From Achromobacter insuavis (lineage in GTDB: Bacteria > Pseudomonadota > Gammaproteobacteria > Burkholderiales > Burkholderiaceae_B), in assembly GCF_902859645.1 (NCBI RefSeq), contig NZ_CADIJR010000048.1:1-48932 (forward strand): a stretch of 48,932 bases of DNA, in the 5' to 3' direction. Below are positions 8,567 to 16,756 of this stretch, piece by piece. Both the position numbers and the translations under genes were made by a program. Numbering within the stretch: the stretch's first letter is position 1; every line of letters begins with the position of its first letter. A model generated the notes under the pieces. It was not told the origin of the DNA. It did no database searches and saw only the letters and a list, made by a program, of their open reading frames with translations.

Positions 8567-10020
8567 CCTACCTGCTGTGGTCGCTGCCGGCGCTGATCGT
8601 CATCGCCGCCATCGCCAGCGGCCGCCTGAACACCACCCTGGCCGCCGTGCTGGGCCTGCTCGCGGCCGCGCCGGTGGCCCTGTTCAGCGCGCCCGGCGTC
8701 TTCGGCGCGGGCCAGCTGGGCCATGCCCTGGCGCGCGGACTGTGGATCGGCGCCATCATCACCCCCTACATCCTGGGCGGCCTGCTGTTCTGGCAGATGG
8801 CCGCGCGCGGCGATCCCGGCCAGCGTGACGCGCTGGCGCCGGCCGACCCGCTGGCGCGGCGCCGCCTGCTGTTCTTCGCCTGTTTCCTGATCGGCCCTTT
8901 CGCGGAGTCGGCCACCGGCTTCGGCGTCGGCATGCTGGGCACGGTGCTGCTGATCCGGCCGCTCGGCTTCAAGCCGCGCGAGCTGATGGTGTTCGCGTTG
9001 TTGAGCCAGACCCTGATCCCCTGGGGCGCCATGGGCAGCGGCACGCTGCTGGCCTCGGCCTATGCGCGCGTGCCGGCATCCCAGCTGGCGCTGGTCGGCA
9101 TGGTGCCGGTGGCCCTGCTGATGATCGTCTGGATGACATTGTTCTGGCGCACCGCGAACCGCGCCGGACTGCCGGCCGCCGCCAACGAGCGCGCCCGCGA
9201 GGCCGGCTGGATGCTGGCCTGCCTGGCGCTGCTGACGGCGGCCACGGCGCTGCTGGGGCCCGAAACCGCCCTGCTGGCGGCCTATGGCCCGCTGATCGTG
9301 CTGCGTTTCGTGCTCGACCGCCGGCCCGGCCGCGCCGAGCTGCGCATGGCGGCGCGCGGCGCCCTGCCCTACATCGTGCTGATCGCCTGCCTGGTGGTGA
9401 CGCGCCTGGCGCCGGGCCTGAACCCGGCCCTGGCCCGGCTGGCCAGGATCGCGCCCTATCCCGACCTGCCCGCCTGGGCGCCGTTCCTGCACGCCGGCAG
9501 CTGGCTGATCGGCGGCGCGCTGCTGATGGCGCTGCTGCGCCGCCAGCCCGGCCTGCTGGCCGGCAATGCGCGCCACGCCTGGAACACCGGCAAGCACGCG
9601 GTGCTGTCGGTGTTCCTGTTCGCGATGATGGCCGAGGTGCTGGCCGGCGCCGGCATTTCGCAGGCCTTCGCGGATGGGTTGTTCCGTAGCCTGCAGGACT
9701 GGACGCTGCTGTTGACGCCGCTGCTGGCCGGCGCCTTCGGCATCCTGGCCAATAGCGGCAACGCGCCCAACAGCCTGTTCATGCCGTCGCAGCTGTCGCT
9801 GGCGCTGCACGCCGGCCTGAGCCTGCCGGCGGCGGCCGCGCTGCTGCACGTGTCGGGCACGTCGATGGGATTTTTCTCGCCGATCCGCATGTCGATCGCC
9901 GCCGGCCTGGCCCACGGCCGCGGCCAGGAGCGCGCGGTCTACGCGCAACTGCTGCCGTTCGCGGTGGGCGCCTTCGCCATCCTGCTGGGCCTGGCGCTGC
10001 TGCTGGTGCTGGCGGGCTGA
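8560..10020 (+). CDS. LctP-family (lactate permease-like) transporter
   Basis: This is a 486-residue integral membrane protein with about 12 to 14 hydrophobic segments, matching the L-lactate permease family (PF02652). It has LTYLLWSLPALIVIAAI at the N-terminus, FAESATGFGVGMLGTVLL in the first half and a conserved NSGNAPNSLFMPSQ segment in the second. Such transporters import short hydroxy acids such as lactate or glycolate with protons. At 486 residues it is somewhat shorter than the E. coli enzyme (about 550), so the substrate may differ. The start overlaps the stop of the amidotransferase gene. It ends facing copD, with a GC-rich stem-loop between them. Confidence 0.82.
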   Translation: MLTYLLWSLPALIVIAAIASGRLNTTLAAVLGLLAAAPVALFSAPGVFGAGQLGHALARGLWIGAIITPYILGGLLFWQMAARGDPGQRDALAPADPLARRRLLFFACFLIGPFAESATGFGVGMLGTVLLIRPLGFKPRELMVFALLSQTLIPWGAMGSGTLLASAYARVPASQLALVGMVPVALLMIVWMTLFWRTANRAGLPAAANERAREAGWMLACLALLTAATALLGPETALLAAYGPLIVLRFVLDRRPGRAELRMAARGALPYIVLIACLVVTRLAPGLNPALARLARIAPYPDLPAWAPFLHAGSWLIGGALLMALLRRQPGLLAGNARHAWNTGKHAVLSVFLFAMMAEVLAGAGISQAFADGLFRSLQDWTLLLTPLLAGAFGILANSGNAPNSLFMPSQLSLALHAGLSLPAAAALLHVSGTSMGFFSPIRMSIAAGLAHGRGQERAVYAQLLPFAVGAFAILLGLALLLVLAG

Positions 10021-10023
10021 ACC

Positions 10024-10052
10024 GCCCGCCGCGCCCGGCCAACGTGGCGGGC
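10024..10052. other. Stem-loop between convergent genes
   Basis: GCCCGCC (10024-10030) and GGCGGGC (10046-10052) form a 7-bp stem in the 37-base gap between the convergent LctP and copD genes. There is no U-run on either strand, so terminator function is uncertain. Confidence 0.35.
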
Positions 10053-10057
10053 GCAGG

Positions 10058-10945
10058 CTAGTGCGGCGACATCAGCCCCAGCAGGCCCGCCACCGCCAGC
10101 ACCAATGCGCCCAGCGCCAGCTCCCATAGCGTGTTGCGCCGGATCGCGCGCAACGCCACCACGGGTTGTGTCCGGATGCGCGCGATCCAGCGATAGCGGT
10201 TGCGCAGCGCCAGGCCCGTCATCGCCAGCGCCAACAGCGCCTTGACCAGCAACACCTGCACGTAGCCGGAGGCCGGGTCGGGCAACCCGGGGCCGAGAAT
10301 CAGCGCCGCGTTGGCGACCCCGCTCAACAGCAGCACGGCCACGGCCACATGCCCCCAGGCCGAAAAGCGCAGCAGCGCCCGCGTGGCGTCCCGCCGCCAC
10401 GCCGGCCGCCGCCAAGCCGCCAGCCACAGCAGGAACACCGGCAGCGATCCCAGCCAGAACGCCGCCGCCAGCACGTGCAGGAAGTCATTCAGCGCGTGCG
10501 CCAGCCCCAGCCAGCCCTCGTGCATCGCCGCATGGCCGCTCAAGGCCAGCGGCGCCAGCGCCAGCGCGGCGACCCCGGCGATCAGGCTGGGGCTGCCGGG
10601 CCGCAAGCCGAGCACCACGCCCAGCAGCGCCGCCGCGGCCACCGCCCGCACGATCCAGACCTGCCCGTAGCGGGTCTGCAGGATGACCGTGTCGAGCATG
10701 TCTTCATCGAACATCGCGTGCCAGTCGCCGGCGATGCTGGCGGCCTGCAACGGCAACAGGCACAGCGTGGCGGCGAGCCCGACGATCCCCGCCAGGCGGA
10801 AAACGCGCCGCAGCGCGGCTTCCGTCTCCAGCTCGAGGCGGGGCGAACCGCCCAGGGCCAGCATCGCGCCAGCGCCGAACAACACCGCCACCGCGCCGGC
10901 GGCGAGGGCCCGGCACAGCGCGAACGCCAGCAACAACGGGGTCAT
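10058..10945 (-). CDS. copD: CopD family copper resistance membrane protein
   Basis: This 295-residue protein has about eight transmembrane segments and matches the CopD/PcoD family (PF05425), which works with periplasmic CopC in copper handling or uptake. Family-like features are the first segment LLLAFALCRALAAGAVAVLFGA, SGHAAMHEGWLGLAHALNDFLHVLAAAFWLGSL with its potential metal-binding His residues, and the C-terminal RNRYRW segment. The start at 10945 lies one base after the copC stop (TGA-G-ATG), so the two are one transcription and translation unit. The longer open frame up to 11077 only reads through copC in another frame. Confidence 0.88.
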   Translation of the reverse strand: MTPLLLAFALCRALAAGAVAVLFGAGAMLALGGSPRLELETEAALRRVFRLAGIVGLAATLCLLPLQAASIAGDWHAMFDEDMLDTVILQTRYGQVWIVRAVAAAALLGVVLGLRPGSPSLIAGVAALALAPLALSGHAAMHEGWLGLAHALNDFLHVLAAAFWLGSLPVFLLWLAAWRRPAWRRDATRALLRFSAWGHVAVAVLLLSGVANAALILGPGLPDPASGYVQVLLVKALLALAMTGLALRNRYRWIARIRTQPVVALRAIRRNTLWELALGALVLAVAGLLGLMSPH

Positions 10946-10946
10946 C

Positions 10947-11303
10947 TCAAGGCTTGACCGTGAAGGTCCAGGCGCCGTCGGTCTTGTGGCCGTCCTTGGA
11001 CAGCGCCTGCCATTTGACCGTGTAGGCGCCGGCCGGCAGGGGCTTGGCCACCGGCAGCACCAGCGTCTTGTCGTCACCGGGTGCAGGCACCGCCTTGGCC
11101 GTGACGGCGGGCTTGCCGGCGGCGTCCAGCACGGTCAGCGTGGAAAACGCGGGCTCCAGCCCTTCGGAAAAGCTGGCGCTCACCGAGGACGGCGTGGCCA
11201 CTTCGGCCTTGTCGGCCGGCGTGGCGCGCTGCAGGTGGGCGTGGGCCCAGGCCCATTGCGGGGCCAGGATCAGCGTGGCGGCGATCAGAACGGGTTTAAA
11301 CAT
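10947..11303 (-). CDS. copC: CopC-domain periplasmic copper-binding protein
   Basis: This is a 118-residue secreted protein of the CopC family (PF04234). A signal peptide (MFKPVLIAATLILAPQWAWA) is followed directly by HAHLQRATPADK, which places a His at the mature N-terminus as in Cu(II)-binding CopC proteins. The domain ends with SKDGHKTDGAWTFTV, whose Asp and His are the usual remaining Cu(II) ligands. A good AGGAG ribosome site precedes the start. It is followed immediately by copD. The mature protein lacks an obvious Met-rich Cu(I) loop, so it is probably the Cu(II)-only type. Confidence 0.92.
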   Translation of the reverse strand: MFKPVLIAATLILAPQWAWAHAHLQRATPADKAEVATPSSVSASFSEGLEPAFSTLTVLDAAGKPAVTAKAVPAPGDDKTLVLPVAKPLPAGAYTVKWQALSKDGHKTDGAWTFTVKP

Positions 11304-11493
11304 GATGAATCTCCTGGAAAATGGGCGGCGCCGGGCCGCGTGGCGAATAAGAGACGCGCGGCAGGCGCGCGGGAAAATCGCGGAAGGAATGGCGCACGAG
11401 ACGGGGCGCGGCAGGCGCCTGGGCCGGGGTCCCGTGTGTGTCACACGACGAGCGAGCCGGGCGAAACCGTGCAGGCGCGGCGCGAAAACGGCA

Positions 11494-11955
11494 TCAGGCC
11501 GCGCGCGGCGGGGCCCGTGACTGCTGTGGCAGCCACAGCGGCTCGCCGCGGGGATGCGGCGCGACGTCAATGGCGAAAGGCAACGCCGGCAGCTCGGCCG
11601 GCAGGCGCCAGGCGATGCCGGCTGGCGCGGGCGGGCCAGCCCCGCCCAGCATGGCGCAGGTCGATGCGCAGCAGTGCGGCAACGGGCCGCCCAGGGCCCC
11701 GGCGTCATGGCCGGCCGCGGACGGGCTGACCGGTGCATCCGCCGCCAACACCACCACGCGCGGACCGCTGGCGGTGCAGAGGATGACGCTGGCGCCATTT
11801 CCGGACACCCCCGCGGACGCCGCCGGCGCGGGCGCGCCGAACGCCGCGGAGGCCACCAGCGACTGGAAAACCAGCAACGCCGCCGCCAGCCACGCCACCG
11901 CGCGGCGGGCGGCGGCGGACGGGCTTGTAAACGTAACCGGCGTGTGCATCCCCAT
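11494..11955 (-). CDS. DUF2946-like copper-associated protein
   Basis: This is a small secreted or membrane-tethered protein (153 residues from ATG 11955) with one hydrophobic segment, AVAWLAAALLVFQSLVASAAFG. It also has ILCTASG and a Cys/His cluster, PHCCASTCAML, that could bind metal. The CTASG plus HCxxC layout is seen in DUF2946 proteins, which often sit near copper genes and TonB receptors. It lies 190 bases upstream of copC on the same strand, consistent with a copper role, but the function is unknown. An internal start at 11949 is also possible. The C-terminal 50 residues are Pro-rich. Confidence 0.62.
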   Translation of the reverse strand: MGMHTPVTFTSPSAAARRAVAWLAAALLVFQSLVASAAFGAPAPAASAGVSGNGASVILCTASGPRVVVLAADAPVSPSAAGHDAGALGGPLPHCCASTCAMLGGAGPPAPAGIAWRLPAELPALPFAIDVAPHPRGEPLWLPQQSRAPPRAA

Positions 11956-12058
11956 GGTGGCCACGAGCTTACGACGGCCGCCGGAGGGCCGCAACTTCAA
12001 TCTGACCCGCTACAACTGTTATGCTCCACGCTTTCAACATTTGAAGTCGCAGCACACC

Positions 12059-12760
12059 ATGGGTCTAGAACAGCTCGCCGCAATCCGAGAACTGCTCGTG
12101 AAGCAGGCTCCCGAAGAGGCGGCTTCCAAAAAGAAACCCGCCCGTCCGGCCACCAACGAAGCGGGGTCGCGCAAGCCCTCCGCGCGTCCGTCCGACGATG
12201 CGGCTGCCGCCCGGAAGAAACCTGCGCGTTCGCCGGCTGGCGAACGACGCGAGGCGCCGGCGGTCGACCCGGTGCTGATCGCCATTTCGCGGTTGCAACG
12301 GCAATTCCCCAAGGCCTTCCCCAAGAAGCCGGCGCCCAAGGTGCCGCTCAAGCTGGGCGTGCTCGAGGATCTGGTGCAACACGCCAAGGCCCTGCAGCTC
12401 AGCGCCGACGAAATCAAGCAGGCCGTCAAGACCTGGTGTGACGGCCGCCGCTACTGGGACTGCATGGTCGAGGCCGCCGCGCGCGTGGACCTGAACGGCG
12501 AACCCGCCGGCGCCGTCACCGCCAATGAGGCGCAGCACGCCAAGCGCATGGCCTCGCGCCGCCACGCCAAGGCGGGCGGCCGCGGCGGCAAGGGCAATGC
12601 GAACAAGGGCAAGCCGGCCGCGGAAGGCGCCAAGCAACCGGCGCAGGCCGAGGCCGCCGCGCCCGCCGATACGTCCGTGGACGCGCCGGTCGATACCTCT
12701 GTCGATACTTCGGTGGCAACGCCGGCCCAGGCGCCGTCGGATACGCAGACGGCCGACTGA
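12059..12760 (+). CDS. proQ: ProQ/FinO-family RNA chaperone
   Basis: This is a 233-residue RNA-binding protein. The FinO/ProQ domain covers about residues 75-150, with FPKAFPKKPAPKVPLKLGVLEDL and the conserved QAVKTWCDGRRYWDCM near its end. It is flanked by low-complexity tails: an N-terminal Lys/Arg/Pro tract with repeated KKPAR units, and a Gly/Lys then Asp/Thr/Val-rich C-terminus with near-repeats of DTSVD (about 12667-12716). ProQ proteins bind structured sRNAs and mRNA 3' ends and alter their stability. ATG 12059 is preferred over an open frame reaching back to 11438, which overlaps the DUF2946 gene on the other strand. The gene stands alone and ends at a two-way terminator. Confidence 0.9.
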   Translation: MGLEQLAAIRELLVKQAPEEAASKKKPARPATNEAGSRKPSARPSDDAAAARKKPARSPAGERREAPAVDPVLIAISRLQRQFPKAFPKKPAPKVPLKLGVLEDLVQHAKALQLSADEIKQAVKTWCDGRRYWDCMVEAAARVDLNGEPAGAVTANEAQHAKRMASRRHAKAGGRGGKGNANKGKPAAEGAKQPAQAEAAAPADTSVDAPVDTSVDTSVATPAQAPSDTQTAD

Positions 12761-12779
12761 TCGCGGCATTCCAAAAAAA

Positions 12780-12814
12780 GCGGACCGTGTGGCGCCAGGC
12801 GCTCCACGGTCCGC
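12780..12814. terminator. Bidirectional terminator between proQ and the Bug gene
   Basis: A 10-bp stem (GCGGACCGTG at 12780-12789, CACGGTCCGC at 12805-12814) has an A-run before it and GTCTTTT after it. On the minus strand it reads as a hairpin followed by seven Ts, a strong intrinsic terminator for the Bug gene; on the plus strand the U-run is weaker but could end proQ. Confidence 0.8.
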
Positions 12815-12852
12815 GGTCTTTTGGAGGGGACAGGGCGTGCCGGTCGCCCGCC

Positions 12853-13830
12853 TCAATCCAGCCGGATATCGGCGCTCTGCACCACCTTGGCCCAGCGCGC
12901 CCGCTCGCTGTTGAAGAACTGCGTCAGCTGCGCCGGGTCGCGCACCACGATCTCGGCGCCCTGCTCGTTCAGCTGCGATTTCACGTCGGGCTGGTTGACG
13001 ATCTGGCCCATCAGCGTGGCCAGCAGGCTGGCGGTCTTGTCGGTGGTGGTGACGGGCGCCATCACGCCCTGCCAGGTGCCGGACTCGAAGCCCGCCACGC
13101 CCTGCTCCGAAATCGTCGGGATGTCGGCCACCAGCTGCATGCGTTCCTTCTTCGAGATCGCGATCGCGCGCAGCTTGCCGCCCTTGATGTGCGGCAGCGT
13201 CGCCAGCAGGCCGTTCATGATGACCTGGGTCTGGCCGCCGATGGTGTCCGTCACCGCCTGCGAACCGCCCTTGTAGGGCACGTATTCCCATTGCGCGCCG
13301 GTGGCCTGCTGCACCGCCACGGCCGCCAGGTGCGGCGCGCTGCCGATGGCGGTGACGGCGAAGTTCAGACGCTGCTTCTTCGACAGCGCCACCAGCTCCG
13401 GCACGGTCCTGGCGGGCACATCCGGATGCACCGCCAGCACGTGCGGCGAATAAGCCAGCATGCCGACCGCGCGCAGGTCCCTGGACGGATCGAAGCTGAG
13501 CTTGGTGTAGACCGACGGGCTGATCGCCAGCGCGCCGACGTCGCACAGCAGCACCGTATGGCCCTCCTGCGCCGACTGCACCACGATGCCGGCGCCCAGG
13601 TTGCCGTTGGCGCCGGGCTTGTTCTCGACCACCACCGTCTGCTTGAGCGCCTCGGCCAGGCGCGGCGCGATCATGCGCGCGATGATGTCCGACGAACCGC
13701 CGGGCGGGTACGGCACCACGATGCGCACCGGCCGCGTCGGCCATGCATCCGCCTGGGCCCAGGCCGGCGTCAGGCGCGCCAGTCCCAGCGCGGCGGCGCC
13801 GGCCAGCAGGTGCCTTCTGTTTGAATCCAT
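12853..13830 (-). CDS. Bug/TctC-family solute-binding protein
   Basis: This is a 325-residue periplasmic binding protein of the Bug (TctC, PF03401) family, hugely expanded in Bordetella and relatives. A signal peptide with twin Arg (SNRRHLLAG) is followed by WPTRPVRIVVPYPPGGSSDIIAR, the hallmark segment, then VVENKPGANGNLGA and YVPYKGGSQAVTDTIGGQ. These proteins bind small carboxylates and normally feed TctAB permeases, which are absent here. It lies 128 bases downstream of garD on the same strand, so galactarate, glucarate or a related sugar acid is the reasonable ligand guess. Two GC-rich stem-loops separate the genes. Confidence 0.88.
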   Translation of the reverse strand: MDSNRRHLLAGAAALGLARLTPAWAQADAWPTRPVRIVVPYPPGGSSDIIARMIAPRLAEALKQTVVVENKPGANGNLGAGIVVQSAQEGHTVLLCDVGALAISPSVYTKLSFDPSRDLRAVGMLAYSPHVLAVHPDVPARTVPELVALSKKQRLNFAVTAIGSAPHLAAVAVQQATGAQWEYVPYKGGSQAVTDTIGGQTQVIMNGLLATLPHIKGGKLRAIAISKKERMQLVADIPTISEQGVAGFESGTWQGVMAPVTTTDKTASLLATLMGQIVNQPDVKSQLNEQGAEIVVRDPAQLTQFFNSERARWAKVVQSADIRLD

Positions 13831-13891
13831 GTTGTCTCCGTTGTCGTTGTAAGTAGAGTGTCCGGGCCGGCCGCGGCAGGCCCGGTCCAGC

Positions 13892-13946
13892 CCCCGGCGT
13901 CGCGCGCCGGGGTGCCGCTTGCGTCGGGTCCGCCGCCGGCGGACCC
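13892..13946 (-). other. Two stem-loops between garD and the Bug gene
   Basis: An 8-bp stem (CCCCGGCG 13892-13899 with CGCCGGGG 13905-13912) and a 9-bp stem (GGGTCCGCC 13926-13934 with GGCGGACCC 13938-13946) sit in the 128-base gap. Neither is followed by a U-run on the minus strand. They may stabilise or separate the two parts of the transcript. Confidence 0.45.
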
Positions 13947-13958
13947 GAGGGAAAGGCG

Positions 13959-15533
13959 TCAGGTCACCGGACCCGGGTTGAACAGCGCCAGGGCGTTGTG
14001 CAGCTTGAGCGCCTCGGCACAGGTCTGGCGCCGGCCGCTGGCCACGTCCAGCATCAGGCGGAACAGCTCCCAGCCCACGTCCTCGATGCTGGCCTGGCCG
14101 GTGGCGATGCGGCCGGCGTCCACATCCATCAGGTCGTGCCAGCGCCGCGCCAGGTCGCTGCGGGTGGCGACCTTGATCACCGGCACCTGCGCCAGCCCGT
14201 AGGGCGTGCCGCGGCCGGTCGTGAAGATGTGCAGGTTCATGCCCGCCGCCAGCTGCAGCGTGCCGCAGATGAAATCGCTGGCCGGCGTGGCCGCGAAGAT
14301 CAGGCCCTTGCGCGTCAGCCGTTCGCCCGGCGACAGCACGCCGTCGATGTCGGACGTGCCGGACTTGATGATCGACCCCATCGCCTTCTCGACGATGTTG
14401 GACAGGCCGCCCTTCTTGTTGCCCGGGCTGGTGTTGGCGCTGCGGTCGGCGCTGCCGCGTTGCAGGTATTCGTCGTACCAGGCCATTTCGCGCACCAGCG
14501 CCTGCGCCACTTCCGGCGTGGCGGCGCGCGCGGTCAACTGGTCGATGCCGTCGCGCACCTCGGTGTTTTCCGAGAACATCACGGTGCCGCCGGCGCGCAC
14601 CACCAGGTCGGCCGCGAAGCCGACCGCCGGATTGGCCGTCACGCCCGAGAACGCGTCGCTGCCGCCGCACTGCACGCCCACCACCAGTTCGGACACCGGA
14701 CAGGTTTCGCGGCGGCGCTGGTCCAGGATCCGCAGATGGCGCTCGGCGGTGCGCATGATGTTGGCGATCATGGACTCGAAGCCCACGTGTTCGTCGTCCT
14801 GCAGCACGATGGTATCGACGCCGCCGTCCGCCGCCATGCCCTCGCCAGCGCGGATCGGGATCGCGCCGGGCGCCAGCAGGCGCTCGGGCTGCAGTTTCTC
14901 GCATCCCAGGCTCACCACCATCGCGGTGCCGCCGAAGTTGGGATTGCGGGCGATGTTGTGCAGCGTGCGCACCGGAATCGCCGCGCCCGGCGCGTCGATG
15001 GCGACGCCGCAGCCATAGGTGTGCTCGATGCCCACCACCCCGTCGACATTGGGATAGCGCGGCAACAGCTCGCGGCGGATGCGCTCGACCGCGTGTTCGA
15101 CCACGCCCTGCACGCATTGCACCGTGGTGCTGATCGCCAGGATATTGCGCGTGCCGACGGTGCCGTCGGCATTGCGGTAGCCCTCGAACGTATGGCCCTC
15201 CAGCGGCGGCAGCGGCGCGCGCTTGCGCGTGCCGACCGGCAGGTCCTGCAGCGTGCGCGCGGCGGGCATGGTGTTGACGCGCTCATTGACCCAGCTGCCG
15301 CGCGGCAGGTCGCGCGCGGCGTAGCCCACGATGACGTTGTAGCGGCGCACCGGCTCGCCCTGCGCCAGGTCGCGCAGCGCCACCTTGTGGCCTTGCGGCA
15401 CGGCCTCGACCAGCGTCAGGCCGTCCGGCAGCGCGGCGCCGGCCGCCAGGCCGCCGTCATTGGCCACGATGGCGACGTTGTCCTCGGGATGAATCTTGAT
15501 CAGCACGGGCGCTGGGCCAGCCGCGGGCAGCAT
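13959..15533 (-). CDS. garD: Galactarate dehydratase, UxaA/GarD family
   Basis: This 524-residue enzyme matches the length and layout of galactarate dehydratase. An N-terminal SAF-like domain (about residues 10-90, [17 protein letters not shown]) is followed by the UxaA catalytic domain with [53 protein letters not shown], and a C-terminal TGRGTPYG segment. It dehydrates galactarate (or altronate in relatives) to 5-dehydro-4-deoxyglucarate, which is the substrate of KdgD encoded divergently. Start 15533 has a TGAGGA ribosome site; the longer frame to 15593 would run through the operator. Galactarate rather than altronate is inferred from the kdgD neighbour. Confidence 0.87.
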   Translation of the reverse strand: MLPAAGPAPVLIKIHPEDNVAIVANDGGLAAGAALPDGLTLVEAVPQGHKVALRDLAQGEPVRRYNVIVGYAARDLPRGSWVNERVNTMPAARTLQDLPVGTRKRAPLPPLEGHTFEGYRNADGTVGTRNILAISTTVQCVQGVVEHAVERIRRELLPRYPNVDGVVGIEHTYGCGVAIDAPGAAIPVRTLHNIARNPNFGGTAMVVSLGCEKLQPERLLAPGAIPIRAGEGMAADGGVDTIVLQDDEHVGFESMIANIMRTAERHLRILDQRRRETCPVSELVVGVQCGGSDAFSGVTANPAVGFAADLVVRAGGTVMFSENTEVRDGIDQLTARAATPEVAQALVREMAWYDEYLQRGSADRSANTSPGNKKGGLSNIVEKAMGSIIKSGTSDIDGVLSPGERLTRKGLIFAATPASDFICGTLQLAAGMNLHIFTTGRGTPYGLAQVPVIKVATRSDLARRWHDLMDVDAGRIATGQASIEDVGWELFRLMLDVASGRRQTCAEALKLHNALALFNPGPVT

Positions 15534-15576
15534 GGTGGAATCCTCAGGGAAAGGGGCGTCGCGGTAGGCGGCGCGC

Positions 15577-15594
15577 GATACGTTATCGTACAAC
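15577..15594 (-). promoter_or_regulatory. Operator copy 1 (garD side)
   Basis: Read on the minus strand this is GTTGTACGATAACGTATC. It differs at only two positions from the copy on the kdgD side and has the same TACG/CGTA dyad. It lies 44 bases before garD and just after a CATAAT (-10-like, minus strand 15607-15602), so a bound protein would block transcription or its start. The binding protein is not encoded in this window; a GntR-family sugar-acid regulator is my guess. Confidence 0.7.
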
Positions 15595-15676
15595 TTCAGC
15601 GATTATGCGTTGGACCCGGATTGCCCCGCATTGCGGATTTCCCCAATGTTCTCCTGTAATGCTCTGGGGGAACGGG

Positions 15677-15705
15677 TTGAATGGCGGAAAATCATGTTGT
15701 ACGAT
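15677..15705 (+). promoter_or_regulatory. Probable kdgD promoter
   Basis: TTGAAT (15677-15682) and TACGAT (15700-15705) are separated by exactly 17 bases, a plausible sigma-70 promoter for kdgD. The -10 hexamer falls inside operator copy 2, as expected for repression. Confidence 0.5.
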
Positions 15706-15713
15706 GACGTACC
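15696..15713 (+). promoter_or_regulatory. Operator copy 2 (kdgD side)
   Basis: GTTGTACGATGACGTACC contains the dyad GTACG-N4-CGTAC. It is the mirror of the copy at 15577-15594 (16 of 18 positions equal), with centres 119 bases apart. It overlaps the presumed kdgD -10. Confidence 0.72.
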
Positions 15714-15780
15714 TATTCAACCGAATTCGCATGGCAGGCACGCCTGCCTGCGATGACCCGCCACTTACGGAAACCCGCCC

Positions 15781-16695
15781 ATGACCACGCCGCAGGAGCT
15801 CAAGGCCATCGTCTCGGAAGGACTGCTCTCCTTCCCCGTGACCGATTTCGACGCGCAAGGCAACTTCAACGCCAAGACCTACGCCCAGCGCCTGGAATGG
15901 CTGGCCCCCTATGGCGCCACCGCCCTGTTCGCCGCCGGCGGCACCGGCGAGTTCTTCTCGCTGGCCCCCGATGAGTACTCGGATGTCATCCGCACCGCCG
16001 TCACCACCTGCGCCGGCAAGGTGCCGATCCTGGCCGGCGCCGGCGGCCCGACCCGCCTGGCCATCGCCTACGCCCAGGAAGCCGAACGCCTGGGCGCCAA
16101 GGGCGTGCTGCTGCTGCCGCACTACCTGACCGAAGCCTCCCAGCAGGGCATCGCCGACCACGTCGAACAGGTCTGCAAGTCCGTCAAGATCGGCGTCATC
16201 GTCTACAACCGCGCCCAGTCGCGCCTGTCGGCCGACCACCTGGCCCGGCTGGCCGAGCGCTGCCCCAACCTGATCGGCTTCAAGGACGGCGTCGGCGACA
16301 TCGAAGCCATGGTCCGCATCCGCCGCAAGCTGGGCGACCGCTTCTCCTACCTGGGCGGCCTGCCCACCGCCGAGGTCTATGCCGCCGCTTACCGCGCGCT
16401 CGGCGTGCCGGTGTATTCGTCGGCCGTCTTCAACTTCGTGCCCAAGACCGCGATGCAGTTCTACCGCGCCATCGCCGCCAACGACCACGACACCACCAAC
16501 CGCCTGCTCGACGAGTTCTTCCTGCCCTACCTCGAGATCCGCAACCGCTGCGCCGGCTACGCCGTCAGCATCGTCAAGGCCGGCGCCAAGCTGGTCGGCC
16601 ACGATGCCGGCCCGGTGCGCGCGCCGCTGACCGACCTGCGTCCCGAGGAACTGGACATGCTCGACGCCCTGATCCGCAAGCTCGGCCCCCAATAG
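15781..16695 (+). CDS. kdgD: 5-dehydro-4-deoxyglucarate dehydratase
   Basis: This is a 304-residue member of the dihydrodipicolinate synthase/N-acetylneuraminate lyase family. It removes water and CO2 from 5-dehydro-4-deoxyglucarate to give 2-oxoglutarate semialdehyde. Visible features are [12 protein letters not shown] (carboxylate-binding loop), Tyr142 in VIVYNRA and the Schiff-base Lys168 in GFKDGVGD, plus SSAVFNFVP in the C-terminal part. The length is that of KdgD. It faces garD across a shared control region and is followed by the dehydrogenase for its product, which fixes the pathway as galactarate/glucarate to 2-oxoglutarate. A terminator lies between it and the next gene. Confidence 0.93.
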   Translation: MTTPQELKAIVSEGLLSFPVTDFDAQGNFNAKTYAQRLEWLAPYGATALFAAGGTGEFFSLAPDEYSDVIRTAVTTCAGKVPILAGAGGPTRLAIAYAQEAERLGAKGVLLLPHYLTEASQQGIADHVEQVCKSVKIGVIVYNRAQSRLSADHLARLAERCPNLIGFKDGVGDIEAMVRIRRKLGDRFSYLGGLPTAEVYAAAYRALGVPVYSSAVFNFVPKTAMQFYRAIAANDHDTTNRLLDEFFLPYLEIRNRCAGYAVSIVKAGAKLVGHDAGPVRAPLTDLRPEELDMLDALIRKLGPQ

Positions 16696-16718
16696 GCCCG
16701 CGACGCGCCACACCTGTT

Positions 16719-16741
16719 CGCCCCCGTTCCGGGGGCGTTTT
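16719..16741 (+). terminator. Intrinsic terminator after kdgD
   Basis: CGCCCCCG (16719-16726) and CGGGGGCG (16730-16737) form an 8-bp GC stem with a 3-base loop, followed by TTTT. It lies 15 bases before the dehydrogenase start, so it may act as a partial, stoichiometry-setting terminator unless the next gene has its own promoter. Confidence 0.78.
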
Positions 16742-16756
16742 CATTCGGAGAGATTC

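Noticed and set aside
11438-12058. 207-codon N-terminal extension of proQ
   Set aside because: Would overlap the DUF2946-like gene on the other strand and adds low-complexity sequence; ATG 12059 begins the conserved N-terminus.
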